Positions 9,363 through 21,510 are shown, counted from the first letter of the stretch. The stretch: DNA of 64,000 nucleotides from Coleophoma eucalyptorum (GCA_026120035.1 JALRME010000042.1:186001-250000); one strand, 5' to 3'. Made by a program: numbers and translations. Notes: generated by a model not told the origin, from the sequence alone.

Positions 9363-11820
9363 TCTGTCGCATACAACGGAGATATTGATCAGATATTCGA
9401 AGATATATCCGCGCAAGCAGACCGGTATGTGCTTGGGGGGATTTGCTACTTAGAAAGGGAACTTATACATCGCCCCATGACGCTTCACATGATGGGGCGA
9501 GGGGGGTTATGGGGGTTACTGGACGGCCTGATGAAAGCGGAAGGCCAGGAGAGGCGAATAAATTGGCGAGTGCACTCTAAGGTGGTTCGGCGGGCGGGTA
9601 CCCCAGATGCGGCCTGCCCGCCTTGCCGCACTGATGAACTGGGACTAATCCCCCACCACGAACTACTCATTTAAATCTGTGGATCAATTATATGATGAAA
9701 GGAATACTGTATTGAGATAAAATAGATAGCCTGGAAGGATGATGTGCATTCGACTATGGAACCGGCTAAGAAGGTACGTGGAGGTTCCACCGGCACGCTT
9801 GCTGGAATGCAGTTGATGGCCCATCCTCGATCCGACTTGACGGCTGCCCCGCAAACGCGCCTTCACCTGAAAATAGCAGGCCGAGAAACCTCAGGATCTT
9901 TGGCAATACGCATTAATTGCACTATTATTGTCCAGCATTCCCTCGGAAATATATTCGCTGGGACAAAGTATGGGACCCTTCCCATAGTCGGCTGTGTCTC
10001 CGCCTCCGAACATACGCAAAGAAAGGGTACTTGCTGTGTAGCCCGAGAACGGAGGTATTCCCGACGCCATTCTCCTCATTGGTTCTTGATCTCTGCTCCT
10101 ATTTGCAACCTGCTACAGGAGTGGTCGGATGTCTAATCCGAACTTTCATCTGGACTCCGTCTCTGTGCATATCGACAGGCTGCTTACACGATTAGTTACA
10201 TTTTCCATTCGGGCTTGCTCACATGCCATTAACCGGTTGCGATCAATCTGGTTATTATTCCATATGAATGCCTATTAAGTCCGATTTTAAGCTGTTGTGT
10301 CCATATTGCCTTTACTCGAATACACTCCTCTTTCCCAACTGTGGGAATCCCCCAGGATGACAGGCAAGGGTCAAAACATGGGGTTGAAACTTGGGAAAAG
10401 CTTGTTGATGTAGTGGAGTTGACGTGATCCATACTTGTGGTTGAAATAAACATGGCCGGAAGCTGGAACGAGGAATCGCTAGTGGGTCAGAACATCCGCT
10501 AACGCGCCATGGACAGCACTACGACTCTTTGCCGCAGAGGATGAAGGCGTGGGGAGAACTGCGAGGCTGATTGGATAGGTATTGAATGCCAAAGGAGTGC
10601 TGAAGTGCATTCCAAAGGTAGTGTAAAGTATTGGCTTTTGTCTTCTCTGTTGGCAGCTTCATTGCTTATCATGTCCACTTGTGCTTTCTCGAGCAGGTTC
10701 TAGTACGCGCGGGGGATATCATCTGAACTGGGTGACTTGGATATCAAGAGGCTTGTCCTTGGATGAGTGGTTCTGTCGGATCTCATGATATTGGGTGAGA
10801 TTTTGACTAAATACTTCAGCAGTCCAGTGCTTGCGGGGTTAAGTCGTTGCATTCAACGGCTCAAAAGCTGGAGGCTCAATGGTTTAAACGACCGAACTCA
10901 ATTGCACTGAGTGGTATAGACCACAACTCTCAGCTTCTCTTAAACCCAAACACCCTAGAAATGGTGAGTTTATCGATGGGATAATGATGAATGATTTATC
11001 AAACAACTTCAAATCACATATAGGAAGAAGAGAGGGAAAGAGAAAAGGAAAGGAAGGAGGTTGTCCAGCTGGGCTTGGCGCTAGCACTGATCCGTCCGGA
11101 GCGGCCGACTGGCTTACCGCCTTCACCCCCGCCGCTCTTGCTATCTTACGCCGATCACGTCTAATAACTTTTCATCACCGAAGAAACACCACCAACAGAG
11201 GAAATGGCAGCGGCAGATACTGTGATTCCGGTAGCAATGTGGACCTGCCATACTGGAGTGTCTTTTAGCCTTTTTCCACCCCAGCCAGAGGATTAGAAGC
11301 ATAGGAGAATTATCATTGGCACGCTTCCATGTTGACTGGCCCAACTTGGTGCCTACAACACGGCTTGAACGTATGTCACCATGTATGTATCTCCTATCCA
11401 AACCCTATGTCAGACTTCAGCACCCAGACCGAAGGAAGGCTTCTCCAAGTTCTGGCTTGACGTCAAATGTGCAGCCACGGCAGCTCCTCGCTTAATTTCC
11501 AATGGGGGAGGATTTCCCAGCGCTACATAAGACCCAATTGGGCCTAGGGTGGCAGTGCCCCGAATGCCATGACGCTGCTGACGGTTATGCGGTGGGTAGG
11601 CAGGTGGGCGCTGTGCGGGTGTGGTGTTGTCGGAAGCAATTGGAGGGCACCATGGCAGACAATCGAACTGTACAACGCTCTTGGATTGTGGGCTGGCTAA
11701 TGATATAGATTGTGTGATCTCCACATGCCTCGTTTCACATGAATGCAGCTCAGCCCCGAATGGAGCGGTACATGGCACTCAATGGAGTTAATGCAGATCT
11801 GCAGTTCGTTGATCGATCTG
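9363..11820. other. gene-poor 2.4-kb stretch
   Basis: Many short open frames exist on both strands (for example 9744-10136 and 10984-11268), but none shows a recognisable domain, plausible splicing or low-complexity bias typical of coding DNA. I see no transposon termini. It contains the promoter of the rhodopsin-like gene on its left and that of the 11982 gene on its right. Confidence 0.45.
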
Positions 11821-11828
11821 TATATAAG
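11821..11828 (+). promoter_or_regulatory. TATA box (TATATAAG)
   Basis: TATATAAG lies 161 bp upstream of the ATG at 11982, a normal distance for a fungal core promoter with a leader of about 100-130 nt. No competing TATA element is closer. Confidence 0.5.
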
Positions 11829-11981
11829 GCCCATGAGTTCCCAACAGCAGACGACTCTAGCATCAGTCAATACTCCATTGTGCTTATATATACCAAGTCA
11901 CCAACTGCCCTTCACATCGACTGTGTGCATTAAGATAAATCTTCAACCCAACAAACGTTATTTACTCCTTTACTCACCAGC

Positions 11982-12644
11982 ATGGAAATGTCATCCCCAG
12001 ACTCTAAAGCTCAGTTTGATTCCGCTCAGGGCTCTATACTGAACGTCGACTTTTCCTGGAAGAAGTCTCAAGCCTTAATCACCGATGTCCAAAATCCGTC
12101 TGCTCCGGTCTATATCGTTGACACCCACGCCATCAGGTCACCCCATCTGGTCGTGAAGTCCGCATCCAACAACTCCATCGTCGGCACTGGCACTCTCCAC
12201 CCAGTCTCCATCCATGCCGACTACGAACTCCAAGGACGAAAGGGCACACTGAAGCCGCTCAAACGCTGGAAGACCGAGTACACCCACCTCTCCAGCGCCT
12301 ATTCCGACGACGGCTCCTTGGTACCCATGACCTGGACGAGCAGCTGCGGCTTCACCACCTGGGACTTCATCTGCCTCGACGAGCAGCAGAACCCCGTAGC
12401 CAAGTTCACGAGCCACGTATGGGCCATGAAGAAAATCGGCAACATTGAATTCCTGGGCCCAAAAGCCTCGTCCCCGGCCGCGCGGGACGAGATCGTCGTC
12501 ACGGGCTTGACCTTGTTCTTCTGCATGATGCTCCGCACCAACAACATCCTGTCCGTCTTTGGCGCGATCTTCGCCCGCCCCGGCCCCATCACGCAGGATA
12601 CCTCGGCGGCCTCGCACAAGATTGCTTTGGGGAAGGAGGCGTAG
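11982..12644 (+). CDS. conserved fungal protein of unknown function (GC-rich)
   Basis: An uninterrupted 220-residue ORF. The sequence alternates short beta-like segments (PVYIVDTHAIRSPHLVVKS, SIVGTGTLHPVSIHADYEL, TWTSSCGFTTWDFICLDE) with a hydrophobic helix near 176-193 (VVTGLTLFFCMMLRTNN). The pattern of a small beta barrel plus one buried helix recalls tubby/LURP-one folds, but I cannot prove this. Codon third positions are much richer in G/C than in neighbouring genes, which argues for a real and well-expressed gene and makes a long antisense ORF appear opposite it. No signal peptide or targeting signal. The start has the upstream context CACCAGC-ATGG. Confidence 0.7.
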   Translation: MEMSSPDSKAQFDSAQGSILNVDFSWKKSQALITDVQNPSAPVYIVDTHAIRSPHLVVKSASNNSIVGTGTLHPVSIHADYELQGRKGTLKPLKRWKTEYTHLSSAYSDDGSLVPMTWTSSCGFTTWDFICLDEQQNPVAKFTSHVWAMKKIGNIEFLGPKASSPAARDEIVVTGLTLFFCMMLRTNNILSVFGAIFARPGPITQDTSAASHKIALGKEA

Positions 12645-13451
12645 GCATCGGTAGCGATCTGATTGTGGAGAAGACCTTCACGGTTCGATTCTATGGTCTT
12701 CTGAGCCCACTTGCAGTCCAATAGCCACGACAGGAAATGTTCAGTACCACCGGTGTGGTGGAGATTCTTAGGAACGTAATGGTATCGATCAGAGTGGTGG
12801 GGCTCTCAGAATATATAATATCCTGGAGAACATGCCCATGCCAAGAGATGCGCGGCTGGGGTCGATTGATGGAGTTCGGGATGGGCCGCATTGGGATGGA
12901 AGGGAATAGGAGACGGAAGTACAAAAAAATTCTCATATATGTGAACAACATACGGGTGCAGGAGTAATGGTCAGAAACCGAATGGCTGAGTTGGCAAAGA
13001 ACAATACGAATCAATTGATCAGTTATTATATTGTTATAGAATATTATATTGTTATAGAATTATCTTTTTACTGCCATATTATCTAGATTCCCTCTTCACA
13101 ATTAATAATACAGAATAGCAGACATTATTCACTTCTACGAATGATCCATACTGTGAGCTTGTTGACTACATACACCCATCTGAAGCATATGGTTTGAGAG
13201 CCCATCCAAAGTTTAGTCGTCACGAGGCTTCCAGACCTAGAAGACGCCGCTTCTCTAGCATAACTGCGACGGTAGAAGCAGAGCAGAGAAAGACAGGCCG
13301 ATTGAATCCGGAGCCAAAGTGACTTCTGAAGGAAGCTCCAGTCCGAGTCCATAAAGGAGAAAGACCTGTCGCTGTACCCGGCCCCCTCGCTCGTGACATT
13401 ATTCCGGGCTTCCTGGGACTTGGCTTCGCTCCTTCTCTCCTGGAAGAAGAT
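12645..13451. other. intergenic, AT-rich, with an 18-bp tandem duplication
   Basis: No coding similarity is seen. It is the shared 3' side of the 11982 gene and the CorA-like pseudogene. The part from 13010 to 13130 is strongly AT-rich. Confidence 0.5.
13025..13060 (+). repeat. perfect 18-bp tandem duplication
   Basis: ATTATATTGTTATAGAAT is repeated twice head to tail (13025-13042 and 13043-13060). Probably a replication-slippage product in AT-rich spacer. Confidence 0.85.
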
Positions 13452-16161
13452 CTAAGCGCCAACTATCATCATCGTGACAAAGGTAAGCGGAATGGTGACG
13501 GCCCAATAGATCCAGAAATGAGAGGTAATGACCCGAGACGATGGAGCAGCGGTCCAGTCAAGCAGGGGCATCACAAACAGACTCTTTGGGGGTAGAGAGT
13601 TAGTCATATAGTACGGCTGGAGAATTTAATATACATACGGAGATGAATGTAGCTGGCAGAAAAATAGTTGTCAGAACCGCAATGACTTTCATTGCTGAAC
13701 TGTCTCGCTTGCTTGCTAAAGCGATCTCTTTTGAATCTCGCGCCACTTCAACATTAAGAGCGTTATCTTGCTGTACGATGAGATTACAAAGCTGCAAACC
13801 TCCATTAACTTAATATTCATAGCAGATAACGGTAGCTGGTTAATACTTACAACACCTTGTTGTGCCTGCAACGTCCCTTCAATGGCTGCAAAAGTCTGCA
13901 AATGCAGCAATGTGCTCGCCGTAACTCTAGTCCTCTCTAATAGTAGTGCTGTCAACTGCGCATGGTTTTCGGACGTTACAAAGGCTTGCACGTCGATTGC
14001 TCGTCAATGAACGCTCGCAGCATCGTTGCGTTGAGGATCAAGCTGTTGATAAGTGCGAAGTGACATGTTTGAGCACCAAGGTTTTTGGCTAGGTCTCGGT
14101 AATTGCGTGGGGGAATGCTAGGTTACTATATCCCATTGCTTGCTCAACCGTACACAGATTTTCTTCGACGGATTCAAGATTCGTTGATATGTTGTCAACC
14201 ATTATCTCCATGATGAGAATCAGGATTAGGATAGGATGGGGATATATGGCAAACTGTTTGTTGAAAGGCGAAAATAATGAATGTATCGAGTTGATCCCTT
14301 CACTAGATAAAATATAGCCTGTAGTGGTGTTGCTTACTGGATTGTAGGATAGGACGGTCGATATTGTTGCCGAGTTTGCGGATTTCTTGCAGATAAATAC
14401 TATGACATATGATAATTCCATGTTTTAGCTCATATAGGCAAGAGAACAAACTTATGTTTCCTGACCCACTCGACAGGCGTGCAAGGAAGCCAGTCCTTCT
14501 TGACATTTTATGCCCATACATCGGTGGTAGTCCAAGATCCTTATTCAGCTGTTCAAATACCGCATTCGGAAATGGTATTCGATCATGGGCTACTTGTTGA
14601 TGTATTAATCTCAATCCAGCTACTAGGGCCTTGCCATTGCGGCTGGGTGCCGGTCTCAAGAACCAACGATTGATCTCATCCCGCATTAATGATTCTCTAC
14701 AGTCTGCAGGCAGATGACCATTATATGCCCAGCACTCAATAATTGTAATCACCACTTGTGGCGGCCGCGGCTGGTTGCGTTCAGGGTGCTGTATCCAGAC
14801 CAGCCAGAAATTATAGTCAGGGGTTTCAGGGGAATGCTGTCGTACATCATGACTAATGGCCGTTTGACTGATATCAATACTATCTATCTCCTGAGTCGGC
14901 TGTAGAGTCTTCTTGATCTTGTTCTTCGCTTTCATTTTCTTGGGACTCTGCAAGGCTTAAGACTCTGGTTGCAACATATGGTCTCTCCGGCTTTATATCT
15001 CCCCCTGAGATGTTAATAGGGAACTGTGAGAATGCAAAGGGGATAGGCGGTGGATGCGGGGTATGGGCGCCAAATATCCTTGAAGACTCGAGTGCGAAGA
15101 CAGACATTTCCCTTTCCCATCTTGCCTCGTCTGCCTTAAGCTTGTTGATGGTTTGCATGATTTTTAGAGCATTTCGATCTCTTTTAACTTCTCGCCTTGC
15201 AAATATTCGAACCGAGACCTCTCCAGCATTTATATCTCGTTCAATCTTCTCCTCCGGAGAACTGCTTTTATCCTCGTATTTGAACGCCTTGACTACTCTC
15301 CAGACAAAATTATCGTCATCTTCAGTCTCATTTTCTGACGGACGAATAATTGCACAGCAGAATTTTCAATTGACGGTAGTTGCTGTTGGGAAAAAAATAC
15401 CAAGAAAGTTCGTCGAGGTGTCCCAAATGTGCAATAGCATTTTCGTCATTTCTTTTTTGGTCAGAGCTGTCTGCTCCTTCACCTGAGAATGGCCTGCAGC
15501 AAATGATAATTCACCTTTTACAAGTTATGTGGAGGAAATGATCTCATATTGAGTAGCCAATTGCTCCCTGCAACCATGTTCCGTGGTTGGGAGTCCTACT
15601 GGATCTTGAATCTCTACCACGTCATGAATATGAAGAGAGTTTGTTCTGCATGCAATGATCATGCCTGCCTGTGAAGTACTGCTAGATGGTTCCCCATCCT
15701 GGTTTGGGCTCATTATAGTCTTGAAAAGAGAAACTGAGTCGACATCGCTCCTAGGAGAACGCTTTAAGAAGATCGTGATGATAGTTGTCTCCCTTACACC
15801 AGGTCGAATCATCCTTTCCATCCTATCCAGCTGTGCCGGTGACCATTCAAACTTCATGTCAAGCTCATCTGTAGTTACTCTGTCAAGAAGGCTAGTTACT
15901 TGGATTTGTTGGAATGGAAATAATGCAGCTCGCTTTTCTTGCAGAGTCCGTCTAGAACTGTCTAGAGTCTGAATTTGTTTCTTCATATCATTTTGATACA
16001 GATTCTCCCGTAAGACCTCAGCACTTGCCCAAGAGGACTTCTCCATAGGATCTCTATTTTCGCAGATTGTAAACTTCAAAGTTAGTAAGGAGGTCCCTGC
16101 AAGTCCTTTCATCTAGAGTTTCTGTTACCGGCGCAGGGCCTGATGTCGTTACTGGAGGCAT
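13452..16161 (-). pseudogene. decayed CorA-like (Mg2+ transporter-like) gene
   Basis: Pieces of one long protein can be followed on the minus strand from an ATG at 16161 (MPPVTTSGPAPVTETLDERT) to a TAG at 13452. Recognisable parts: KKEMTKMLLHIWDTSTNFLG, NFVWRVVKAFKYEDK, PDYNFWLVWIQHPERN, GKALVAGLRLIHQQ, and the CorA-like membrane end SSAMKVIAVLTTIFLPATFI followed by a final helix. The frame is broken repeatedly: shifts near 16065, 14900, 14430, 14108 (C5 run), 14002 and 13561 (one extra C splits MPLFDW), and in-frame stops TAA at 15525 and TGA at 15366. Two introns near the 3' end are still intact (13792-13850 and 13585-13638). Neighbouring genes read cleanly, so this is real decay. Fungal members are often part of allorecognition-type gene families, but their transport role is unproven. 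Confidence 0.85.
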
Positions 16162-17739
16162 TGCGGGCGGAATTGGGTCAATCGATCAGGGCTTCACCAC
16201 TTCTAGATCAAGATTTAAAATTCGGAGATATTCATAAAACAATTAGGTTGCTCTCTGCTGGTGCCGAGCTTAAATTTTGAAAATATGAAGTTGACTTCGT
16301 AAGTCTGGTGATTTCGATATGAGGGGTATTGCTCACTTCCTGCGGTCCAACAATAATCCGCACCCGAACTTGGACGAAATGTCTTGGAAGATGAATAACT
16401 CACATAGTCCACATAGTCGTTGATTTGTCCCGCGTGGCGTAATTTTAGAAAAGGCAACTCAAAGTGAGATAAAATACAAACCACCCCTATAGATTCTCCT
16501 ACTTTGTACCCCAATGGCATCAAAGTATGCCAGGATGAATAGGGGGTTATTTGGAGAAGCAGAAAAGCGTAAGCTTTATTACTGAAGAGCCTCTGACTGG
16601 CAGTAAAGTCACATACTTTGTATGGTTGCTGAGAAATAATTTCTATAAATGAAGCCGCTGTATCGGTAGGCATACGATTTATGATGCATTTGATCGTCAA
16701 GTCTGACAGATTACAGTCAACGCCTTTAACAGATGTAATATCGATACCCAGAATAACCTATTCCAGAAAGCTTATGCAGCCTGCAAAGGCAACCCACAGC
16801 AGCAACCTGGAGAAAGTCTTGATACTACTAGACTAAGTTGGAATCTGAGCTTTAAATATCGTAACGTTGCCATTATTAGAACTACAAACTACAGTTGGCT
16901 CACTTTCAGAATTGCATTTAAAATGCTAGTATCAGCCATACTATTCTCAGAAACAAGTTTAATAACCTCTTAGGGCTTATTACTACTTAATTTTTCAATG
17001 CAGTAATTTTCAGTCGAAAAGTATAATAAGCTATCATATCTAATTTGGTTACGATATGGCTGGGCTTTATAGAGAACCCTTGCGCCTTCAGTCCTGCTAC
17101 CAGGCGTTGTAAGGTAGCTGCTTGGTAGCTGCACTTTTATGTATTATTAAAAAAAGCCAACGAATAAAAACTTAGGAAATCAACGTCCCAAATATTAGCG
17201 AAAAACATTGCTCCTTTCCCATTCGATGGGGAGGGTTGCGTCGTGAGAGAAGAGAATTTCGGAAATCCGTAGACGAAGAAACCCTGTCCCAACATTATAG
17301 GCAGGTCACATTGGATAAGGGAGTCCATTTCATTGATCATACTTCCCCAATAATATTGGTACTGCATAAGGTCTACAATGATGCATCCTGTAGTATTCAC
17401 GCTACTTCAAGACCAACGTTAATTCATCCAGGTAGTAAGTTATTGTTTGCCCGTCTTAAGACAGCTCCTTGACTTTCTTTTACAGTAAAGAAAGTTATTT
17501 ATTGCCAAAGTTTACTTGATTGGCTGGGTAAGTGGCATAAGCTTCTATGGTTTCCCTCGCGTCATTGAGGCACAGTCGCTGAGGCACAACCGCTGAGTCA
17601 CTTGTTGTGCCTTAGCGCCAATTCTAACAGCGCGAATTGCGTGTTTTATCTACAGATTTTGAACTGGCCATATCCGAGAGCTTCAAAATTTGCCCAACAA
17701 CCGGTTCTAGTCTATCAAGTCACAATATCCTAAATAATC
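16162..17739. other. gene-poor stretch upstream of the flavocytochrome gene
   Basis: An open frame at 16215-16700 (minus) and several shorter ones show no family features. The part from 16850 to 17170 is AT-rich. The 3' end holds an inverted repeat (17577-17617) and the promoter of the flavocytochrome b2 gene. Confidence 0.45.
17577..17617. repeat. 14-bp imperfect inverted repeat
   Basis: CGCTGAGGCACAAC (17577-17590) pairs with GTTGTGCCTTAGCG (17604-17617) at 13 of 14 positions, with a 13-bp spacer. It lies 123 bp upstream of the flavocytochrome start and is preceded by a further GAGGCACAG copy at 17567. It could be a binding site for a dimeric regulator or a small hairpin. Confidence 0.6.
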
Positions 17740-19406
17740 ATGCTATCCAGGTATACATGTCTTGTCTCGCATAGAGGCTACTCTAGCAGGGCTTCTGTGG
17801 TGTTAAGCTGATCTGCGAACCCAGGGCTGAGGTTAGTGAGCATGCCTCTAGGCAGAGCTGCTGGGTAGTCATAGGAGGAACTGTATATGACTTGACCAGC
17901 GTCATAGATTCTCACCCAGGAGGCCCTGATATCATTTTGAAGTACGCTGGAAAAGATGCCACGGAAGTATTCGAACCAATCCATCCAAGTGATACACTTG
18001 ATGTATATCTGCAGCCAGAGTATGTGCAGTTAACTCTGAGGAGTTGACTCGATAATGACTATTGTTGGTAGGCATAATTTGGGGCCTGTCTCAGGATTTT
18101 CCCCTCCAGCGAAAGTGGACGCTCCTTTCGTAGTCAAGTCGGCGTCAAGAGAGGTCAATATTCCCAAGCGAAAGAAAGCCAGTTTGCGCACCATCATTAA
18201 TATAATGGACTTCGAAATAGCTGCTTCTCAGCTCATGAAGCCGAAATCTTTCGCATGTGAGTAATCTGTCTACCACAACAATTTCTCTAATTGTTTTGCA
18301 GTTTTTAAAGCCGGTGCTGAGGACGAATTCACTACGCAATGGAATCGGAAGAACTGGCAAGCAATACGATTCCGTCCACGTGTCCTGGTACCTATAGAAA
18401 ATGTTGATATCTCCACATCAGTCTTGGGGAACAAGTACTCTGCTCCATTTTTCATTTGTCCTGCTGGCGGCGGAAAGCTAGCGCACCAGACAGGAGAAGT
18501 GCTCATGACTAAGGCTGCTGCCAAACACAATGTTCTTCAGTGGGTCTGCAATAATTCCGGCTGCTCACAGAAAGAAATTGCAGATGCGCGAGCACCTGGC
18601 CAGATACTATACTGGCAGATTTATACTCAGACTGATTTGAAGATCACCGAGAAACAGATCAAGCAAGCTATTGCAAATGGATACGGAGGCTTTGCTCTGA
18701 CCGTCGACGCTATCAGAGTTGGGAAGCGTGAGCGAGCTTTGCGGGTCAATATGGAGGACGAGGATGTAAGTCTTTTATTCTTATTTATTCCTCTCATATT
18801 AATGGTCTCTAGGAGTTAGAAGAAGGAAAAGAAGATGAAAATTATACTATCAGGGATGGAACATCGAATACGCGACCGTGAGACTTGAAATAAAGGTGCT
18901 CCTAGCTATACTAATATCTGTCTAGGGCAGTGTGGCCAAGATTCGATTGGGTTTCTGCGGTCAATTGGCTTCGAGAGTTGACTGACTTACCTATTGCCAT
19001 TAAAGGCATCCAAAGCTGGGAAGACGCTGCGTTGTGTATGCAATACGGAGTCCACCCATACCTTTCTAATCATGGTGGCCGACAACTAGAAGGCGCACCT
19101 TCGGCAGTCGAAACCCTAATTGAAATCCGCGAGAACTGTCCCGAAGTATTCGACAAATGCGATGTCATTGTTGATGGTGGTGTTACAAGAGGTACTGATA
19201 TTGTCAAAGCTCTGGCACTCGGTGCGAGGAGCGTTGGTCTTGGCCGTGGCTTTCTATTCTCCTTGTTTTTCGGCGAACCAGGAGTCAGCAAAGCGATTGC
19301 GCTCCTAAAGCATGAGGTTGAAACTACAATGGCCTTACTCGGTGTAACGTCAATCAGCCAGCTAAATCCTTCTTATGTGACGATGTCGGCTCGATCTAGA
19401 TTATAG
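17740..19406 (+). CDS. flavocytochrome b2-type L-lactate / 2-hydroxyacid dehydrogenase
   Basis: Six exons (17740-17750, 17825-18019, 18072-18256, 18302-18765, 18813-18877, 18926-19406; all GT-AG) give 466 residues. Residues 5-85 are a cytochrome b5 domain: CWVVIGGTVYDLTSV, HPGG at 34-37, and PIHPSD, with H34 and H57 as likely haem ligands. The FMN barrel follows: LGNKYSAPFFICPAGGGKL, WQIYTQTD, ALTVDAIRVGKRE, AIKGIQSWEDA (flavin Lys) and SNHGGRQLE (catalytic His and Arg). The Tyr that starts the usual AYY motif is Phe here (SFAFFKAG). The family oxidises L-lactate or related 2-hydroxyacids and passes electrons to cytochrome c. No presequence is visible, so mitochondrial targeting is doubtful. 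The 11-nt first exon is supported by perfect frame fit (MLSR-AEVSEHAS). Confidence 0.88.
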
Positions 19407-19564
19407 AAGAGGAATTATAATACTACCATAGGGTCGTAGCAAACGAACCACTATCTAGTCTAATCTAGATTGGGACTTTCATTTATAGGTTGACTGACAT
19501 GCTACGTAATTTTTTACTTTCCGGCAAGATTCTAGTGCTTCATATATGCTGAATCAAGGAATAT

Positions 19565-20742
19565 CTAACCAATGTTCTTTTTAACTCTGGCTCTTGAGGA
19601 AGTCATCCTTTCTAGCATATGTTCTTCAACAGTCAATGCCTCTGTACCATCCTTTACTCCGATGACTGGATTTAGCACAGCATCCAGATTTCCATCAAAG
19701 AAATATGGAATGCTATAGCGATCCTTTAAGCTCTTGTTGATAACTCTATGTAGCGAAGACTTATAGTCACCGCCTGTGTATCGCTGGAAGATATCGCCAA
19801 GATTAACAATCTATTAGGACTTGTTAGCTTAAGTCAAATATGGTTCTCATCTGCTGGAGAAACTACATAGGCATCTGGCTTTGGGGCTATTCCCACCCAC
19901 TTCTCTGTAGACTTGTCATAAACTTGAAGTCCTGGTACATCATCTGTAAGCAGCAAGGTAATTCCTCCGCTATAGAAAGTTTAGCCAGCCATGCCCAAAG
20001 TTGAAAATCTAGGTGTACTAACAAATCTGTATGAGCCCCGGTACCTAGTTGATTTTTATCTGCATCTTCGGCATGAGGCGGGTAGTGAAGTAGTCGAACT
20101 GCATTAGCTGCATCGTGCGTGAATGGCTTGAATACCCGCTCATAATCCACATTTAAGCTTTCAGATAGTAATTTAAAGATCTTTATCGCCAAGGCATGAA
20201 TCACCTCATGATATTCCTCCATTGTCTCTCTGAAGCCTGGAAGGCCCGAAGGCCACTGATTTGGTCCGCAAAGCATACGCTTAGCTACTACATCAGGATG
20301 ATCGAGACCTTTATGATTACCGTATTGGAAGCCCTAGCTCAAATTTTAGCTTCGTAATTCCATAAACTTCGATGATTAACTTTCAAACCTCTTTTAGATC
20401 TGGTAGTGTTCCTGCCTCGTAGGCCTCTCCACCAATTACCTGGTATCCACGGTGACTCCTGCCCCAAGCCTTTTTCTCGTCCACTTCTAACTTTGCTTCT
20501 AGTGGTTGGGAGAAAAAGACTTCTGCTTTGTCAAACATTTTTGTCCGCAGCTCTTCGGAAACCCCATGGCCAGTCACCAAGAAGAACCCATGGTGTAGAC
20601 ATGCTGATCGCATCAGCTGCAATGCCTCAGTGTACCCCTGCGAGGTCTTGTTGTGTGTGTTGCATTGGGAAAGATCGATGACCGGAAATGTAAAGCCTCC
20701 GGACCCCTCAGGGTCAGTCTCGGAGATATTGAGATTAAGCAT
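19565..20742 (-). CDS. 2-oxoglutarate/Fe(II)-dependent oxygenase (isopenicillin N synthase-like)
   Basis: Four exons (20389-20742, 20023-20333, 19867-19969, 19565-19810) encode 337 residues. The N-terminal DIOX_N domain shows FPVIDLSQ and HHGFFLVTGHGVSEEL. The catalytic barrel shows GAHTDFGGITLLLTDD-VPGLQV, NLGDIFQRYTGG, SSLHRVIN and DRYSIPYFF, giving the iron triad H219-D221-H277 and the 2OG-binding pair R287/S289. Family members hydroxylate, desaturate or cyclise small molecules; the substrate is unknown. The gene is convergent with the flavocytochrome b2 gene (158 bp between stops). The first intron begins GTTTGA, a weak donor, but frame and family continuity (DLKEGFQYGNHKG) require it. 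Confidence 0.88.
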
Positions 20743-21510
20743 GTTGTACTGTTTGCCTTTGTACGGGATTATTTCCCCGGGAATCCTAATCTCTCCTATC
20801 TCGTATATATTACAGATCTCATGTTTCCACTCAAGGTATTAATTATGTGACCGCTGCTTCCTAACTCAAACGCCTTGGCCAGGCGATAGACCGCGAGGCT
20901 GTAATCTAATCATTATGGTCCAAGACCTTAGTATCCTTCAAAGGTGGGTTGGCCGCTGACTGTTATCTCGGTAGAAATGTCGGCCGAGATAGTCAACTTG
21001 GAGGCAATTTGGGTGACGGGTAACTTAATTACCGATAAACAACGTCTACTCGATAGGAATAATTACTGATTAGTCAGAACAAGCTAGATGGATATACGCT
21101 TTGTTCACAGCGGTACACAGGCGGTGAATCAGACACCCAGCTTACAAGATCTGGCCCGGAAGTAGTAGCTTTCACACGTTCGAATCTAGATGAGAAACTG
21201 GAAAACTAGTATAATGATCAGGATATAGAGAGAAGTCGTAGAGCGGCTCTACTTGTAATATTTATGATTATGTCAACATCAAGAATAGATTACGCCGAGG
21301 TCAAGATATAAATGTTGATTAACATTTATAATAGCGTATATAACCTTAAGTATAGCTAGCAGCTATTTGTCATTAATGTTCCATATTCGATCTCCTGAGA
21401 AGGCCATGGCTATTAAAATCCATTCTACTTGAATATATAAATAATAGCGCAATTCAGGTTCCATCCAACAACTAACTTTTCAAATATGGTATAAATGCGT
21501 AAATATCCCA
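20743..21510. other. intergenic
   Basis: No gene seen. The region between 21200 and 21500 is very AT-rich. It lies between the 5' end of the 2OG oxygenase and the 3' end of the histidine kinase. Confidence 0.5.

Noticed and set aside
12138..12617. 159-codon antisense frame
   Set aside because: A by-product of high GC3 in the gene on the plus strand; composition is Gly/Ala/Arg-rich and without motifs.
16215..16700. 161-codon frame on the minus strand
   Set aside because: No recognisable domain, mixed composition, lies upstream of the CorA-like pseudogene without plausible splicing to it.
21170..21195. tRNA B-box-like GTTCGAATC
   Set aside because: No matching A box or foldable cloverleaf within the required distance.
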